Shown: piece by piece, positions 1-7,731 of the stretch
How the letters are laid out: the number at the start of each line of letters is the position of its first letter
How positions within the stretch are numbered: position 1 is the stretch's first letter
Origin: a virus
IMG/VR virus record: IMGVR_UViG_3300006916_000353
Coordinates: 1-25,104 of that record
Strand: one strand, 5' to 3'
DNA: 25,104 nucleotides
Position numbers and translations under genes: made by a program
Notes under the pieces: model-generated
Told to the model about the DNA's origin: nothing
Seen by the model: the letters and a program-made list of their open reading frames with translations, nothing else
Databases searched by the model: none

Positions 1-3000
1 GAGTATGGCGCTTCCCCTGACGACCGTATCGACACCCTCACCGTTTACACTAAATCCAGCCTCTTCAAGCTCGCGCACGGTAAAGTCTGTGGAAAGAAAT
101 TCTCTTACGCCGTCCAGTCCCATCTCCTCAATCATTACGTTGAGTAGCTTGAAGCTTCGTTTCATAGATGGGGACTCTTTCCCGAAACCAACGATTGGGA
201 ATTTGCCAGTCTCTAGGTATCCACCAAACACCTTGTTAATTGTGTTTGCTGAGTTCTCATCAACAGATGAGCCGTTAGAGGTGATCGCAAGAGCGGCCTT
301 GAACATAGCCTGCTGATTGGGGCTGTTCTTTAGGTCTGGGAATATCTCTTCCGCAATCATCATGGCATTGGCGACCTTCTGCTGATACCACTCTCCAGCA
401 TTGCCGTCTCTAGACAGGGCGTACTCTGCCTCTGCCGCCATGATGTTCGATACTATCTCGGCATTCTCTTCCGTTCGATCAGCAAGACTTCTGCCGAAGA
501 TTTGCAGGGTTCTTGTGTCCAACGCCCGAGAAACGTCGGTTACTGTGCGCCGATTATTTTTTCCGGTTGCCTCTACCTGTAGGGACTCTTCCCCAGATAA
601 AAGTGTGGATGCCTCTGCCTGCTTTTCCTGATCTGACAGGCCTTTTACGAGACGCCTGACAAATAGGGTGCCCTGCTCTGGGGCGTCGTCTGCTAGCCCT
701 TGTTGTACAGCAGGTCCGTCACCGTCCCCAGTTTCCGGTTGGGCCTCTCCAGCCACTCCTTGATCGGCTTGCCCCGTGTCAGCGCCATCGAGGCCAGCTT
801 CTCCAGTTCCTCCGTCTGCTTCCACTTCAGCGCTTCCGCTGACGGCGGGTGCCCGAACTTCTCCAGATACTCCTGCACCTTCGGGCTGTACTCCGCCTTC
901 TGTATCTTGAACTCTCTCATCACCTTCTCCAATCGCGAGCGTCGGGTTGTCCCGAATAGTGCGAATTACATTGTACGCCTCTGGCGCTTGTTCTTTAAGT
1001 AACTTGGGATTGCTTAGATACACCGCCCCAAGCTGTGCGAAAGATTCTCGCTGGATGAACTCAGCAAGACTGTCGGCATCTGTCTTTCCTAACTGCTGAT
1101 CCAGTTCGTTAAATGGGTAAGTGAACCGACGACCAAGCTCCGTCTTCTGTAAGTAGTTGTCGTAAAGATCCGCGATTGCATCTCCTAAAGAGATCTTTGG
1201 ACCCTCTGCATCGAATCTAATCTCAGCCTTGAAAGGGGGTAGCTCACTAGTAATCCCGTTTGTGTTGTCTAAGACGTGCCAAGCCTCATGCGCTAAGACG
1301 TAGCGCAACTCCCTGTCAGCATTTGCGTCTGTGAGCGCCTTAGTGACCACTGAGGAGTCGAGAGAAATCCTGTCCCCCACCGTCGCGCCAAGGCCTTTAT
1401 TTCCTTCTGCGGGCGTATGCACAGATAAGGCTTGAACCTGCGTAACGAAGTCAGACGGCAGTCCTGCCTCTATAAGATCAAAGATTGATTGCTGAATCTC
1501 GTTTGTCGCAGACTCGTCTGCAACGCTCTCTGCTGGCTTGGCCTCTACGTTTCGCTCTACGCCATCTATCTCACTCTTGAAGAAGGTGGGCCTGCGCATC
1601 GCGTCAGCTATCGTTTCTGCAATCGCCTCTATGCCCTGTATCTCGATCAGATCATCACCGTTGGCAGGCTTTGTGGGCTGGCCATTCAGAAGATTGATGC
1701 GATCCTGACGCGCTTCGAGCGTCTCTTGATTAGCATTTACGACATCGCCCTCAAAGGTTAGCCACTGATCTGTAGGCTCAAACGTCTGACGAATATCAAA
1801 CTCTGTTTCGGTGGTCCTACTAAATAGCGCCTCTGTCTCTGCGCGAAGTGAAGACCTTGAGGACTCTGGTGCCGCTTGTATTACGTCCTCAATTTCTTGC
1901 GACGTTACCTCTTCATTCGCAGAGTCGGATCCGTCCTGCTGTCGTTGCTCAAACACACGCATCTGAAGATCTGTGGACAAATCATCAAAAGTAATTGCGG
2001 GGTTAGTAATTGAAGCGGTTCTAGCTTGGTCTCTAGCCGCCTGAATAAGGGGGACTTTCTTTCCCGTAAATGTCCGAGACTCGCCATTCTCCAGATCGAC
2101 AGCGTTGATGCCGGTGACATTTCCAGCCTCGTCGGTAGCTTCACCCTCGTATCGATAGGTTTTATTCCTGTCGGTCGTGAAGGTATCGTCTTCTGCGTTG
2201 TATTTGATGTCACCGATGGAAACTGGGGCATCAGCTTCCTGCTCCTGAGTCTCAGCCGCTGGCTGTACCTGCGCCTCGGCTTGAGCGTTCTCATCTGGAG
2301 TTGCAACACCAGTTTCGTACACAGACTCTGGGATCAGGTCAGAAATAATGGATCTGGCCTTGCGCCTTCTATTGAGAGATTCCATCAGAATCTGATCATA
2401 ATTGGGGCTGTCAACCTCACCGGCAAGGCGGGTTCCGATTGACTCCTCTACCTCTTGATCCTGCGCCCCCTGACGCGCCTCTAGGACGCTAACGCCCGAC
2501 CTTTGAGGCTCTCCATCAAGACCCTGCTCTCGCTCTCTAACAGTCCGCTGACGCTCTCTGGTGGCTTTAAGTCTCTCGTTATCAGGTAGCACAGAGAAAG
2601 GCGGATCTTGCTCGCTCTCTGTCTCCTCAGAGAATGCTTCATCAACCGCATTGTCTCTGGTCTGCCTCTGCTGAAGTATTTTGCGGGCCTGTCTGTCTGA
2701 TAGGTTTCCGCCAAATTCCTCCTTGATCGCCGCTAGCGGGTCAGGCTCGGATTCTTGCTCTGTGTCCTCCTCAGTCTGTCGGACGTCCTCGACTTCTCTG
2801 CGGTCTCTCTTGAGTGCGCCTGATACGCCGCCAGTGAAGGTGCCTCCCAGTGCGCCGACAAGAAACGCATTGCGAAGCTCGCTTTGTAACTGCTCGTCTT
2901 CGGGGAGAGACTCGATTGTTTCTATGAACTGAGGCAGATAGTCGCTAAAGACGTTCGCCTCCGGATTTTCCCGCATCATCCCAACGGCGGTAGCTTGAAT

Positions 3001-3801
3001 AAGCTCCTGAGTAGCTTCAGTGAGGCCTTCAACTCCAGCTTGGCTTGCGCCGTTGGTCAGCGCTCTTCGGGCTACGCCTTTGTTCTGGACAATCTTGTCC
3101 GTCATCCCGTCCTTAAATTTCTTAAAGACGGCGGCGGGCATAATCTTGTTAAGAACCAGTAACGGGGTTACAGAATCAAGAAGGCCTGACGCGATGCCTG
3201 CGGCCAAGGCGGTTTCTGGAGACTCAATTCCTGTTTCTTGGTAAACGTCTACGAAAGTAGCGCCAGTGTTTTGCGCCACTGATGAGCCTACTGCGCCCAC
3301 ACCCGAACCGAACCTTCTGTAGTTCTTGGTCTGAGCGTCAAGAGTCTCGCGGTATATTCTGTTCTTTACCGCCTCTTCAGTCTTTTCCTCGACAGAGTCA
3401 TAAACCTCTTTCTTAACCCTGTCTTGTACTATCTTTTTCCCCGCGCTTTGCAGTACCAGACCACCGACACCGCCACCAACAACGCTTGTTGCGATTGAGG
3501 GAAGGATTGTGCCCAAGGCGTAACTTCCCCATCTCAGGTAATCTCCAGCGCCCTGAATGTCATCAAAATTTGTAACAGTGCCGCCTGACTCAGCGGCCTT
3601 TTGGAAGCGATCCTGCGCGACTGACAGCCACTCAAGCGCATCTTCCTCATCACCCATGAATGAGTTAAGTGCCGCAAGGGCACCTGCGCCCGTTCCTATA
3701 GTGGTATCTATGCCCGCCGAAAGTCCTTCGCCGAACTGAAACAGATCCTCTTCTTTTTCCTGCACCCGAGAAGGTCGGTCAGTGCGAAACGTAACTGCCA
3801 T
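1..3801 (-). CDS. Giant polyvalent phage protein with HExxH metallopeptidase motif (partial, runs off left edge)
   Basis: At least 1267 residues, with no stop before the window edge. The ATG at 3801 follows AGGAA eight bases upstream. Visible parts: a hydrophobic Gly-rich segment near residues 94-118; a second near 307-327; charged, disordered stretches near 330-520; a small beta-rich part near 524-590; HEAWH at 838-842 inside LAHEAWHVLD, with a downstream RESFAQ near 915 that could give the third zinc ligand (gluzincin pattern); a Gly/Ala/Glu/Asp linker near 955-1040; and a conserved phage domain near 1140-1250 with ALAITSNG, GKFP and TVRELE, which I associate with the DUF7178-type domain of phage polyvalent proteins. 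Such proteins are usually carried in the virion and injected with the DNA; that role is inferred. It is last in the visible operon, after several internal-virion-like genes. A second reading frame is nested in the linker at 693-920. Confidence 0.85.
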   Translation of the reverse strand, partial: MAVTFRTDRPSRVQEKEEDLFQFGEGLSAGIDTTIGTGAGALAALNSFMGDEEDALEWLSVAQDRFQKAAESGGTVTNFDDIQGAGDYLRWGSYALGTILPSIATSVVGGGVGGLVLQSAGKKIVQDRVKKEVYDSVEEKTEEAVKNRIYRETLDAQTKNYRRFGSGVGAVGSSVAQNTGATFVDVYQETGIESPETALAAGIASGLLDSVTPLLVLNKIMPAAVFKKFKDGMTDKIVQNKGVARRALTNGASQAGVEGLTEATQELIQATAVGMMRENPEANVFSDYLPQFIETIESLPEDEQLQSELRNAFLVGALGGTFTGGVSGALKRDRREVEDVRQTEEDTEQESEPDPLAAIKEEFGGNLSDRQARKILQQRQTRDNAVDEAFSEETESEQDPPFSVLPDNERLKATRERQRTVREREQGLDGEPQRSGVSVLEARQGAQDQEVEESIGTRLAGEVDSPNYDQILMESLNRRRKARSIISDLIPESVYETGVATPDENAQAEAQVQPAAETQEQEADAPVSIGDIKYNAEDDTFTTDRNKTYRYEGEATDEAGNVTGINAVDLENGESRTFTGKKVPLIQAARDQARTASITNPAITFDDLSTDLQMRVFEQRQQDGSDSANEEVTSQEIEDVIQAAPESSRSSLRAETEALFSRTTETEFDIRQTFEPTDQWLTFEGDVVNANQETLEARQDRINLLNGQPTKPANGDDLIEIQGIEAIAETIADAMRRPTFFKSEIDGVERNVEAKPAESVADESATNEIQQSIFDLIEAGLPSDFVTQVQALSVHTPAEGNKGLGATVGDRISLDSSVVTKALTDANADRELRYVLAHEAWHVLDNTNGITSELPPFKAEIRFDAEGPKISLGDAIADLYDNYLQKTELGRRFTYPFNELDQQLGKTDADSLAEFIQRESFAQLGAVYLSNPKLLKEQAPEAYNVIRTIRDNPTLAIGEGDERVQDTEGGVQPEGAGVSGEVRAPAVSGSAEVEADGGTGEAGLDGADTGQADQGVAGEAQPETGDGDGPAVQQGLADDAPEQGTLFVRRLVKGLSDQEKQAEASTLLSGEESLQVEATGKNNRRTVTDVSRALDTRTLQIFGRSLADRTEENAEIVSNIMAAEAEYALSRDGNAGEWYQQKVANAMMIAEEIFPDLKNSPNQQAMFKAALAITSNGSSVDENSANTINKVFGGYLETGKFPIVGFGKESPSMKRSFKLLNVMIEEMGLDGVREFLSTDFTVRELEEAGFSVNGEGVDTVVRGSAIL
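693..920 (-). CDS. Nested 75-residue ORF inside the linker of the giant gene (putative overlapping gene)
   Basis: ATG at 920, stop TAG at 693-695, in a different frame from the giant gene that covers it. GGAGAAGG lies just upstream of the ATG at normal spacing. The product is rich in Lys, Glu and Leu, contains EYLEKFGHPPSAEALK and ends LGTVTDLLYNKG; it looks globular and helical with a central turn. I do not recognise the family. About 67 of 75 codons end in G or C, unlike the main genes. The wobble base of this frame is the first base of the giant gene's codons, so that frame reads mostly GNN (Gly, Ala, Val, Asp, Glu) here, which explains its low-complexity linker. An upstream in-frame TTG at 932 could add four residues, but the ATG has the better Shine-Dalgarno. 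Expression is not proven. The alternative is chance openness, which does not easily explain the codon bias and Shine-Dalgarno together. Confidence 0.6.
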   Translation of the reverse strand: MREFKIQKAEYSPKVQEYLEKFGHPPSAEALKWKQTEELEKLASMALTRGKPIKEWLERPNRKLGTVTDLLYNKG

Positions 3802-3840
3802 CAATCAATTCCTATGAGTAGATGTAGTGTCTTGCGATTC

Positions 3841-5469
3841 TCAGATGGCTCGCACTCCGCTAACCCTATCGCTCACCGATTTAGTGTTTGCATTTCCGCC
3901 GACCACCTTGCCCCCTCTACTCTCGGTAAATTCCTCTAAGATTCTTCGCGTATCTGGCGTAACAATGAATCTCCCGCCGCGCTCCTTTAGCGTGGCCGCT
4001 ATACGAAAGAGAGTCTGGTCATCCAAGTCTTCTGGCTTGAGCGACACATTTTTTCCATTTTCCCGAACCACATACTTTGCCAGCCCCATCTCGGTCTTGA
4101 TTGCCTCTGATGTAATTAGCAATGTGGTGTTGGCTTGGTCTCTATAGCTTGGTTGCTTTTTGCCGCGACCAAGAACACGGGATTCAGCAAGACGCTCTAG
4201 CTCTTGATTGCCGACTTCGGAATTTGGCTTGGCAAATCCAAGGCTTCGTGAGTTCGGCATTCCCCCACTTCCATCTGGGCCATCTCTCTCTGCTATCAAT
4301 TGAGAAAAGACCTCCTGCTTTCGCTGTTCAAATTCAGCGTAACCGCCCATTCGCTCTATTTCGGCAGACTTAATGACGTCGCTTATCCCGCTAGAGTCGA
4401 AGTAGTCCACCAGCACTGACGTACCAGCAACACCGTCTATAAACTCGTTCACTTGGATTTTTACCTGCTCTGAAGACTTGGGATCTCTGGAGTCAGTTAA
4501 AGGCGCTATGTATTGAGCAGTTTCGCCTTTGTCGTCTTTCTTTCTAATCGTAACCAGTACATTGGCCCCAGCCTCCAAGGCAGGAGGGCCAAACTCGTCT
4601 GAACCCTCGCTGATAGAGATGTCTCTGGCTTCCCTAGATACAACCTCCCAAGTACCGTCTTGATACTCTGGGGGTGCATTCTTAAATGACTTGTCAACCG
4701 TAGCCCCGATCAGACGTCCTTGACGCGCATTAACGATTGCATCAAAGCCCGCAATAATTCTTGGATCTTCGGGGTCAAAGTTATCCCCCTGAATCATCTC
4801 GGAAATTGTTGATGTGAAAGTGGCGAGATTTTCTCTGAAGTCTTCGCCCATCACCGATTTTATGTCGTAAGTCCCAGCGCCTTCTGTGCTGTCTATTAGC
4901 GACAGCAAGGTCTCCATGTCAGGAGCAACGCCAGTTTCTCTGGCTCGCCTGACAATGGCGTCCAACTGAAAAATGGCCTCTTGGGCTTCTTTATCTTTTT
5001 GCGCACTTTGAATCGCGTCTAATTCAGCCTGCTTTACAGCGGCTGTGGTTTCAGCCGCAGTTAGCTGTGCCTCCCTTACTAAAGCTTGAGACTCCTCTTG
5101 CGCCGTCCTGAACTCGGAGGTTGCTTGATCCCTTGCCGCGTCTCGCTCTGCTTCAGCCTCTCGAAAGTCCGCTGTAGCCTGATCCCTTGCCGCGTCTCGC
5201 TCTGCTTCAGCCTCTCGAAAGTCCGCTGTAGCCTGATCTCTGGCGACATTCGCATCCAACATTGATTGTCTGTAGCTAGCGGTATTTTGGGCCTCCTGCC
5301 CTAATCGTTTTTGAGTTGCGTCAAACTGGCGAGCATCTTCCGCTCTCCTCGCCGCAACGTCTTCTCTCTGCCGCCTGTCGTTAAAGGCCTCATTCATCAA
5401 CCCAAAGCCGGACGTAAATCCGTCAGCGAATCCCCCAGTAGAACTTAAATAGCCGCGTCGTGTGACCAT
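3841..5469 (-). CDS. Coiled-coil internal-virion-like protein, 542 aa
   Basis: ATG at 5469 with AGGAGG six bases upstream. Residues 1-30 are Gly/Phe-rich. Residues about 30-180 are a long Ala/Glu/Arg/Gln coiled coil containing a tandem 18-residue unit (DQATADFREAEAERDAAR) encoded by identical 54-bp DNA copies. The rest is mixed and globular with no recognised motif. Its place between small Ala- and Gly-rich virion-like proteins and the giant metallopeptidase protein suggests a virion or ejection protein, by analogy with podophage internal core proteins. That is context-based inference; I recognise no family. The stop is 39 bases before the giant gene's ATG, so the two are probably co-transcribed. 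Confidence 0.75.
   Translation of the reverse strand: MVTRRGYLSSTGGFADGFTSGFGLMNEAFNDRRQREDVAARRAEDARQFDATQKRLGQEAQNTASYRQSMLDANVARDQATADFREAEAERDAARDQATADFREAEAERDAARDQATSEFRTAQEESQALVREAQLTAAETTAAVKQAELDAIQSAQKDKEAQEAIFQLDAIVRRARETGVAPDMETLLSLIDSTEGAGTYDIKSVMGEDFRENLATFTSTISEMIQGDNFDPEDPRIIAGFDAIVNARQGRLIGATVDKSFKNAPPEYQDGTWEVVSREARDISISEGSDEFGPPALEAGANVLVTIRKKDDKGETAQYIAPLTDSRDPKSSEQVKIQVNEFIDGVAGTSVLVDYFDSSGISDVIKSAEIERMGGYAEFEQRKQEVFSQLIAERDGPDGSGGMPNSRSLGFAKPNSEVGNQELERLAESRVLGRGKKQPSYRDQANTTLLITSEAIKTEMGLAKYVVRENGKNVSLKPEDLDDQTLFRIAATLKERGGRFIVTPDTRRILEEFTESRGGKVVGGNANTKSVSDRVSGVRAI
5127..5234 (-). repeat. Two identical 54-bp tandem copies in a coiled-coil gene
   Basis: Copies at 5127-5180 and 5181-5234 are identical by eye and keep the reading frame (18 codons each). 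A diverged partial third unit follows at 5235. Perfect identity indicates recent duplication or ongoing homogenisation. The expected effect is a change in coiled-coil length. Confidence 0.9.
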
Positions 5470-5478
5470 CGTGGCCTC

Positions 5479-6033
5479 CTAGTCGAAAAGCTTGTTGAGA
5501 AAGAAGAACGCGCCAAGGCCGATGGCTAGAGGGGCGGCTACTGCGGCAAGAGATCCTGCGGCTGTTGCCGCCGTTCCTGCGGTAGCCGCGCCAGTGCCTG
5601 CGGTTGCGGCTCCAGTGGCCGCTCCGGTTCCTGCCGCCGCTCCAGCCCCTGTCGCAGAGCTTGATAAAGCCCCCACAGCCGCAGGATTAGAAGCCGCTGT
5701 TAAAGCACCTGTAACACCGCTTGGGGCAACGGGGCTTGCTAAAGCACCAACTGCCGCTGGATTAGAAGCCGCCGCAAGCGCAGAGGTGGCCGAAACTCCT
5801 GCCTGACCTCCACCGAAGATCGTGCTACCAAGTGCCGCGACCTTGTCTGGGTTCGTGACTGCGTACTGACCAGCGATACCCAAGCCGGTTCCAGCCAACT
5901 GAGCGTTCTGCGCCTTCTGTGACTGACGCATCTGCTGATACAGCGCCTCACGCTCTGCCTCTTCCTGAGACATAGCCTGAAGACCTTGCATGGCCCTGTT
6001 ACGAGTGTTTTGCCCTGCCGCTATAAGGGTCAT
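5479..6033 (-). CDS. Ala-rich small virion-like protein with C-terminal hydrophobic segment
   Basis: 184 residues; the ATG at 6033 overlaps the upstream stop (TGATG). The N-terminal 45 residues are Gln/Glu/Arg-rich and helical. From residue about 47 the protein is almost all Ala, Gly, Ser, Thr and Val, with a repeated AASNPAAVGAL element and runs of GAATAGT type. It ends in a hydrophobic stretch (AAPLAIGLGAFFFLNKLF) that could insert in a membrane. Proteins of this kind near the end of podophage structural operons are often ejected or core proteins, but no family is recognised. The amphipathic head and membrane-like tail fit a DNA-ejection role; this is inference only. Confidence 0.75.
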   Translation of the reverse strand: MTLIAAGQNTRNRAMQGLQAMSQEEAEREALYQQMRQSQKAQNAQLAGTGLGIAGQYAVTNPDKVAALGSTIFGGGQAGVSATSALAAASNPAAVGALASPVAPSGVTGALTAASNPAAVGALSSSATGAGAAAGTGAATGAATAGTGAATAGTAATAAGSLAAVAAPLAIGLGAFFFLNKLFD

Positions 6034-6608
6034 CAGGTTGCCCCCTGTGATGATCTAATCTTGGGCGCGATAGATCCGAGACCGCCGCCCAGTAGGGCCA
6101 GCTTTCTGTCTTCGTCTCTGTCGCGGGTGTCGTTAAGACCGCCTACCATTGCGCTGGTGGTGGCCATAGAGTTGTCCAGAGCGTTGCCCTGTACTCCGTA
6201 TCTGCTGAGATTCCTGCTGTACTGACCTCTCGCCGACTGCGCTCCGCCCAGAACTGACTCTCGGGTGCGAGCCATGTCGCCTTCCAAGAAAGTGGTTCCG
6301 GTGCCGGTGATAGATCCCGCCAGAAAATCCTCAATCGGCGCAAAGCGATTCAGGTAGTCATCTGTCTGGGCACGAATGATGTCCGCGAATAGCCTTGAAG
6401 CCCCTTCCTTGTCGTCACCTGCGTAAGCGTTCGGGTTGATGCCGCCGTAAGGATTTTGGTTTGCGCTGTAGTTATAAGTAGGGCTCGCGGGTGTGCCAGA
6501 GTTTTCGATAGCCGCCGCCTGCTGACCGCCACCGCCACTGCCGTAAAAGTCGAAAAACTGCTGACGGGCTTCATCAGGCAGGCCTTGCAAGAATGCGAGG
6601 TAATCCAT
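6033..6608 (-). CDS. Small internal-virion-like protein, possible paralogue of the upstream gene
   Basis: 191 residues from the ATG at 6608, which overlaps the previous stop as ATGA; an in-frame TTG just upstream is less likely. It begins MDYLAFLQGLPDEARQQF, then has a Gly/Gln/Asn/Tyr-rich flexible part (about 23-65), then a helical half with RFAPIEDFLAG and an RESVLGGAQSARGQYSRNL segment. Its layout (F-x-P-[IL]-E, then an Ala/Gln helix, then a Gly/Asn turn, then a Thr/Ala helix) resembles its neighbour at 6608-7180, suggesting an ancient duplication. No enzyme motif is visible. A virion core or adaptor role is inferred from position. Confidence 0.75.
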   Translation of the reverse strand: MDYLAFLQGLPDEARQQFFDFYGSGGGGQQAAAIENSGTPASPTYNYSANQNPYGGINPNAYAGDDKEGASRLFADIIRAQTDDYLNRFAPIEDFLAGSITGTGTTFLEGDMARTRESVLGGAQSARGQYSRNLSRYGVQGNALDNSMATTSAMVGGLNDTRDRDEDRKLALLGGGLGSIAPKIRSSQGAT

Positions 6609-7180
6609 CAATTACCCCCGAAGTAGTTATAGGCACCGCCTGCCGCCATGCCTGCCGCTGTGCCAAGCGCCTGACTACGCTGTTGGTCGTCAGCAAAATC
6701 GGTCGCAAACTGGGAGCGAATCTTGTCCTCTGCGGTAGAAGCCAGACCTATCTGGCCCTGCATCGCCTCACTTGCCAGACCCTGACCCATCTTGACGACG
6801 TTCTGTATTCCGCCAAGGAATCGATCAGTGTTATTGATGCCTGCGTCTGCGCCAGCCAAGCCGCGAATCGTGCCCAGCTTCTCGAATGCGTCTGCTGTTC
6901 CTGCCTGAAAGCGACCGGAGTTAGGGTCGATGCCCTTTGCCAGCATCCCTGACTGCAAGCCACCAATGCGGTCGTCGAACTGCGCCTGCGCCATAGACGT
7001 GACACCATCCATCGCTTCCTGATACGCCGCACCACCGCCAGCATCGAATACAGACTGGATGTACTGATTCTCAAGCGGCACAAAGACATCTTTGTATCGG
7101 TTGAAATACGTCGCGCTCTGCTCGGCTAATGCTCGGTAGGCTTCCGATTCATCGGGTCTGTCTGGACTTCCACCACCCAT
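6608..7180 (-). CDS. Small internal-virion-like protein, 190 aa
   Basis: ATG at 7180 with AGGAGCGAG upstream, just after the stop of the GNAT-like gene. It starts MGGGSPDRPDESEAYRALAE, followed by a helical body with VFVPLENQYI, QFDDRIGGLQSGMLAKGI, then PNSGRFQAGTADAF and Ala/Gly-rich helices ending AAGGAYNYFGGN. Similar proteins of about 190 residues occur next to GNAT-like genes in podophage structural clusters (general knowledge), where they are thought to be minor virion proteins. No catalytic motif is seen. It resembles the next gene downstream in layout. Confidence 0.75.
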   Translation of the reverse strand: MGGGSPDRPDESEAYRALAEQSATYFNRYKDVFVPLENQYIQSVFDAGGGAAYQEAMDGVTSMAQAQFDDRIGGLQSGMLAKGIDPNSGRFQAGTADAFEKLGTIRGLAGADAGINNTDRFLGGIQNVVKMGQGLASEAMQGQIGLASTAEDKIRSQFATDFADDQQRSQALGTAAGMAAGGAYNYFGGN

Positions 7181-7189
7181 TGCTCGCTC

Positions 7190-7594
7190 CTATAAATCCT
7201 TTCGGTACAGGCTGGATACCTTTCGATACCCATGCTTTCTTGTCAGTCGCCCTATGGCGTCAATCGGGGTGACAAATTCAACAGCGTCGTGTCCCGTCTT
7301 CATGGCAAGCTCTTCCCACTCCTCTCGGTAGTGGTCTGCTGTGCCGTACTCGGGGTCGTAAACAACCCAAAGTAAAAACTTGCTGATGCGCTCAAACTCG
7401 CAATACGTTGAGCGAACAACAGCGAACCCCCTCTCTGTTCTATCGCGATCCATGTAGAGGAACGCCTTCTGGCCCACGCAAGCCGCATAAACATCCTCGG
7501 GGATCCATGGCGGGTCGGTCGTCTCCTTGACCAGAGCCAGCCCTTCTCGGACGGTTGGCCATACCTCTCTTATGTCCACCGGCTCCAAAGCCAC
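7190..7594 (-). CDS. GNAT-like acetyltransferase-fold protein (podophage minor virion type)
   Basis: 134 residues from the GTG at 7594, preferred because GGGAG lies a few bases upstream and the product then starts (M)ALEPVDIREVWPTVREGL, the usual N-terminal form of these small phage GNAT proteins. An ATG at 7645 in frame would add 17 residues but has no Shine-Dalgarno. The middle holds PPWIPEDVYAACVGQKAFLYM and GFAVVRS (GNAT-like strands); a C-terminal GRLTRKHGYRKVSSLYRKDL fits the last GNAT strand. A clear acetyl-CoA loop is not obvious, so it may be structural rather than enzymatic, as proposed for T7 gp13-like proteins. It is the first gene after the putative promoter at 7699-7726. Confidence 0.7.
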   Translation of the reverse strand: MALEPVDIREVWPTVREGLALVKETTDPPWIPEDVYAACVGQKAFLYMDRDRTERGFAVVRSTYCEFERISKFLLWVVYDPEYGTADHYREEWEELAMKTGHDAVEFVTPIDAIGRLTRKHGYRKVSSLYRKDL

Positions 7595-7669
7595 ACTTTT
7601 CTCCCACGCACGGAAATGCCCGCGACAGGGTCGCCAGCAATCCATTGATATATATGAGTTTTCCCGATC

Positions 7670-7687
7670 TACCCCACGGGCGGGGTA
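7670..7687. promoter_or_regulatory. GC-rich hairpin in leader (TACCCC/GGGGTA)
   Basis: A six-base stem, TACCCC with GGGGTA, encloses a six-base loop. There is no T-run on either strand, so it is not a classic intrinsic terminator. It sits immediately after the likely start point of the putative promoter and could stabilise the RNA 5' end, act as an operator, or pause polymerase. Confidence 0.4.
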
Positions 7688-7698
7688 CTGCCTATATC

Positions 7699-7726
7699 AT
7701 CATAGCGTTTAAGAGCTAAAACTCAA
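7699..7726 (-). promoter_or_regulatory. Putative sigma-70-type promoter
   Basis: On the minus strand, TTGAGT (7726-7721) and TATGAT (7704-7699) are separated by 16 bases. This is one of the few real gaps between genes (7595-7731). Transcription would begin near 7692, giving a leader of about 100 bases before the GNAT-like gene. Motif match only. Confidence 0.45.
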
Positions 7727-7731
7727 CAACG

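Noticed and set aside
1489-1761. 90-codon open frame on the plus strand, apparently with hydrophobic segments
   Set aside because: It is antisense to the well-supported giant gene, has no ribosome site and has no family-like motif.
2481-2714. 77-codon minus-strand frame inside the giant gene
   Set aside because: Unlike the nested frame at 693-920 it shows no clear ribosome site, no wobble bias and no coherent protein-like composition.
5492-5806. Ala/Pro-rich plus-strand open frame
   Set aside because: It is the antisense shadow of the Ala/Gly-rich gene at 5479-6033; the composition follows from GC-rich codons.
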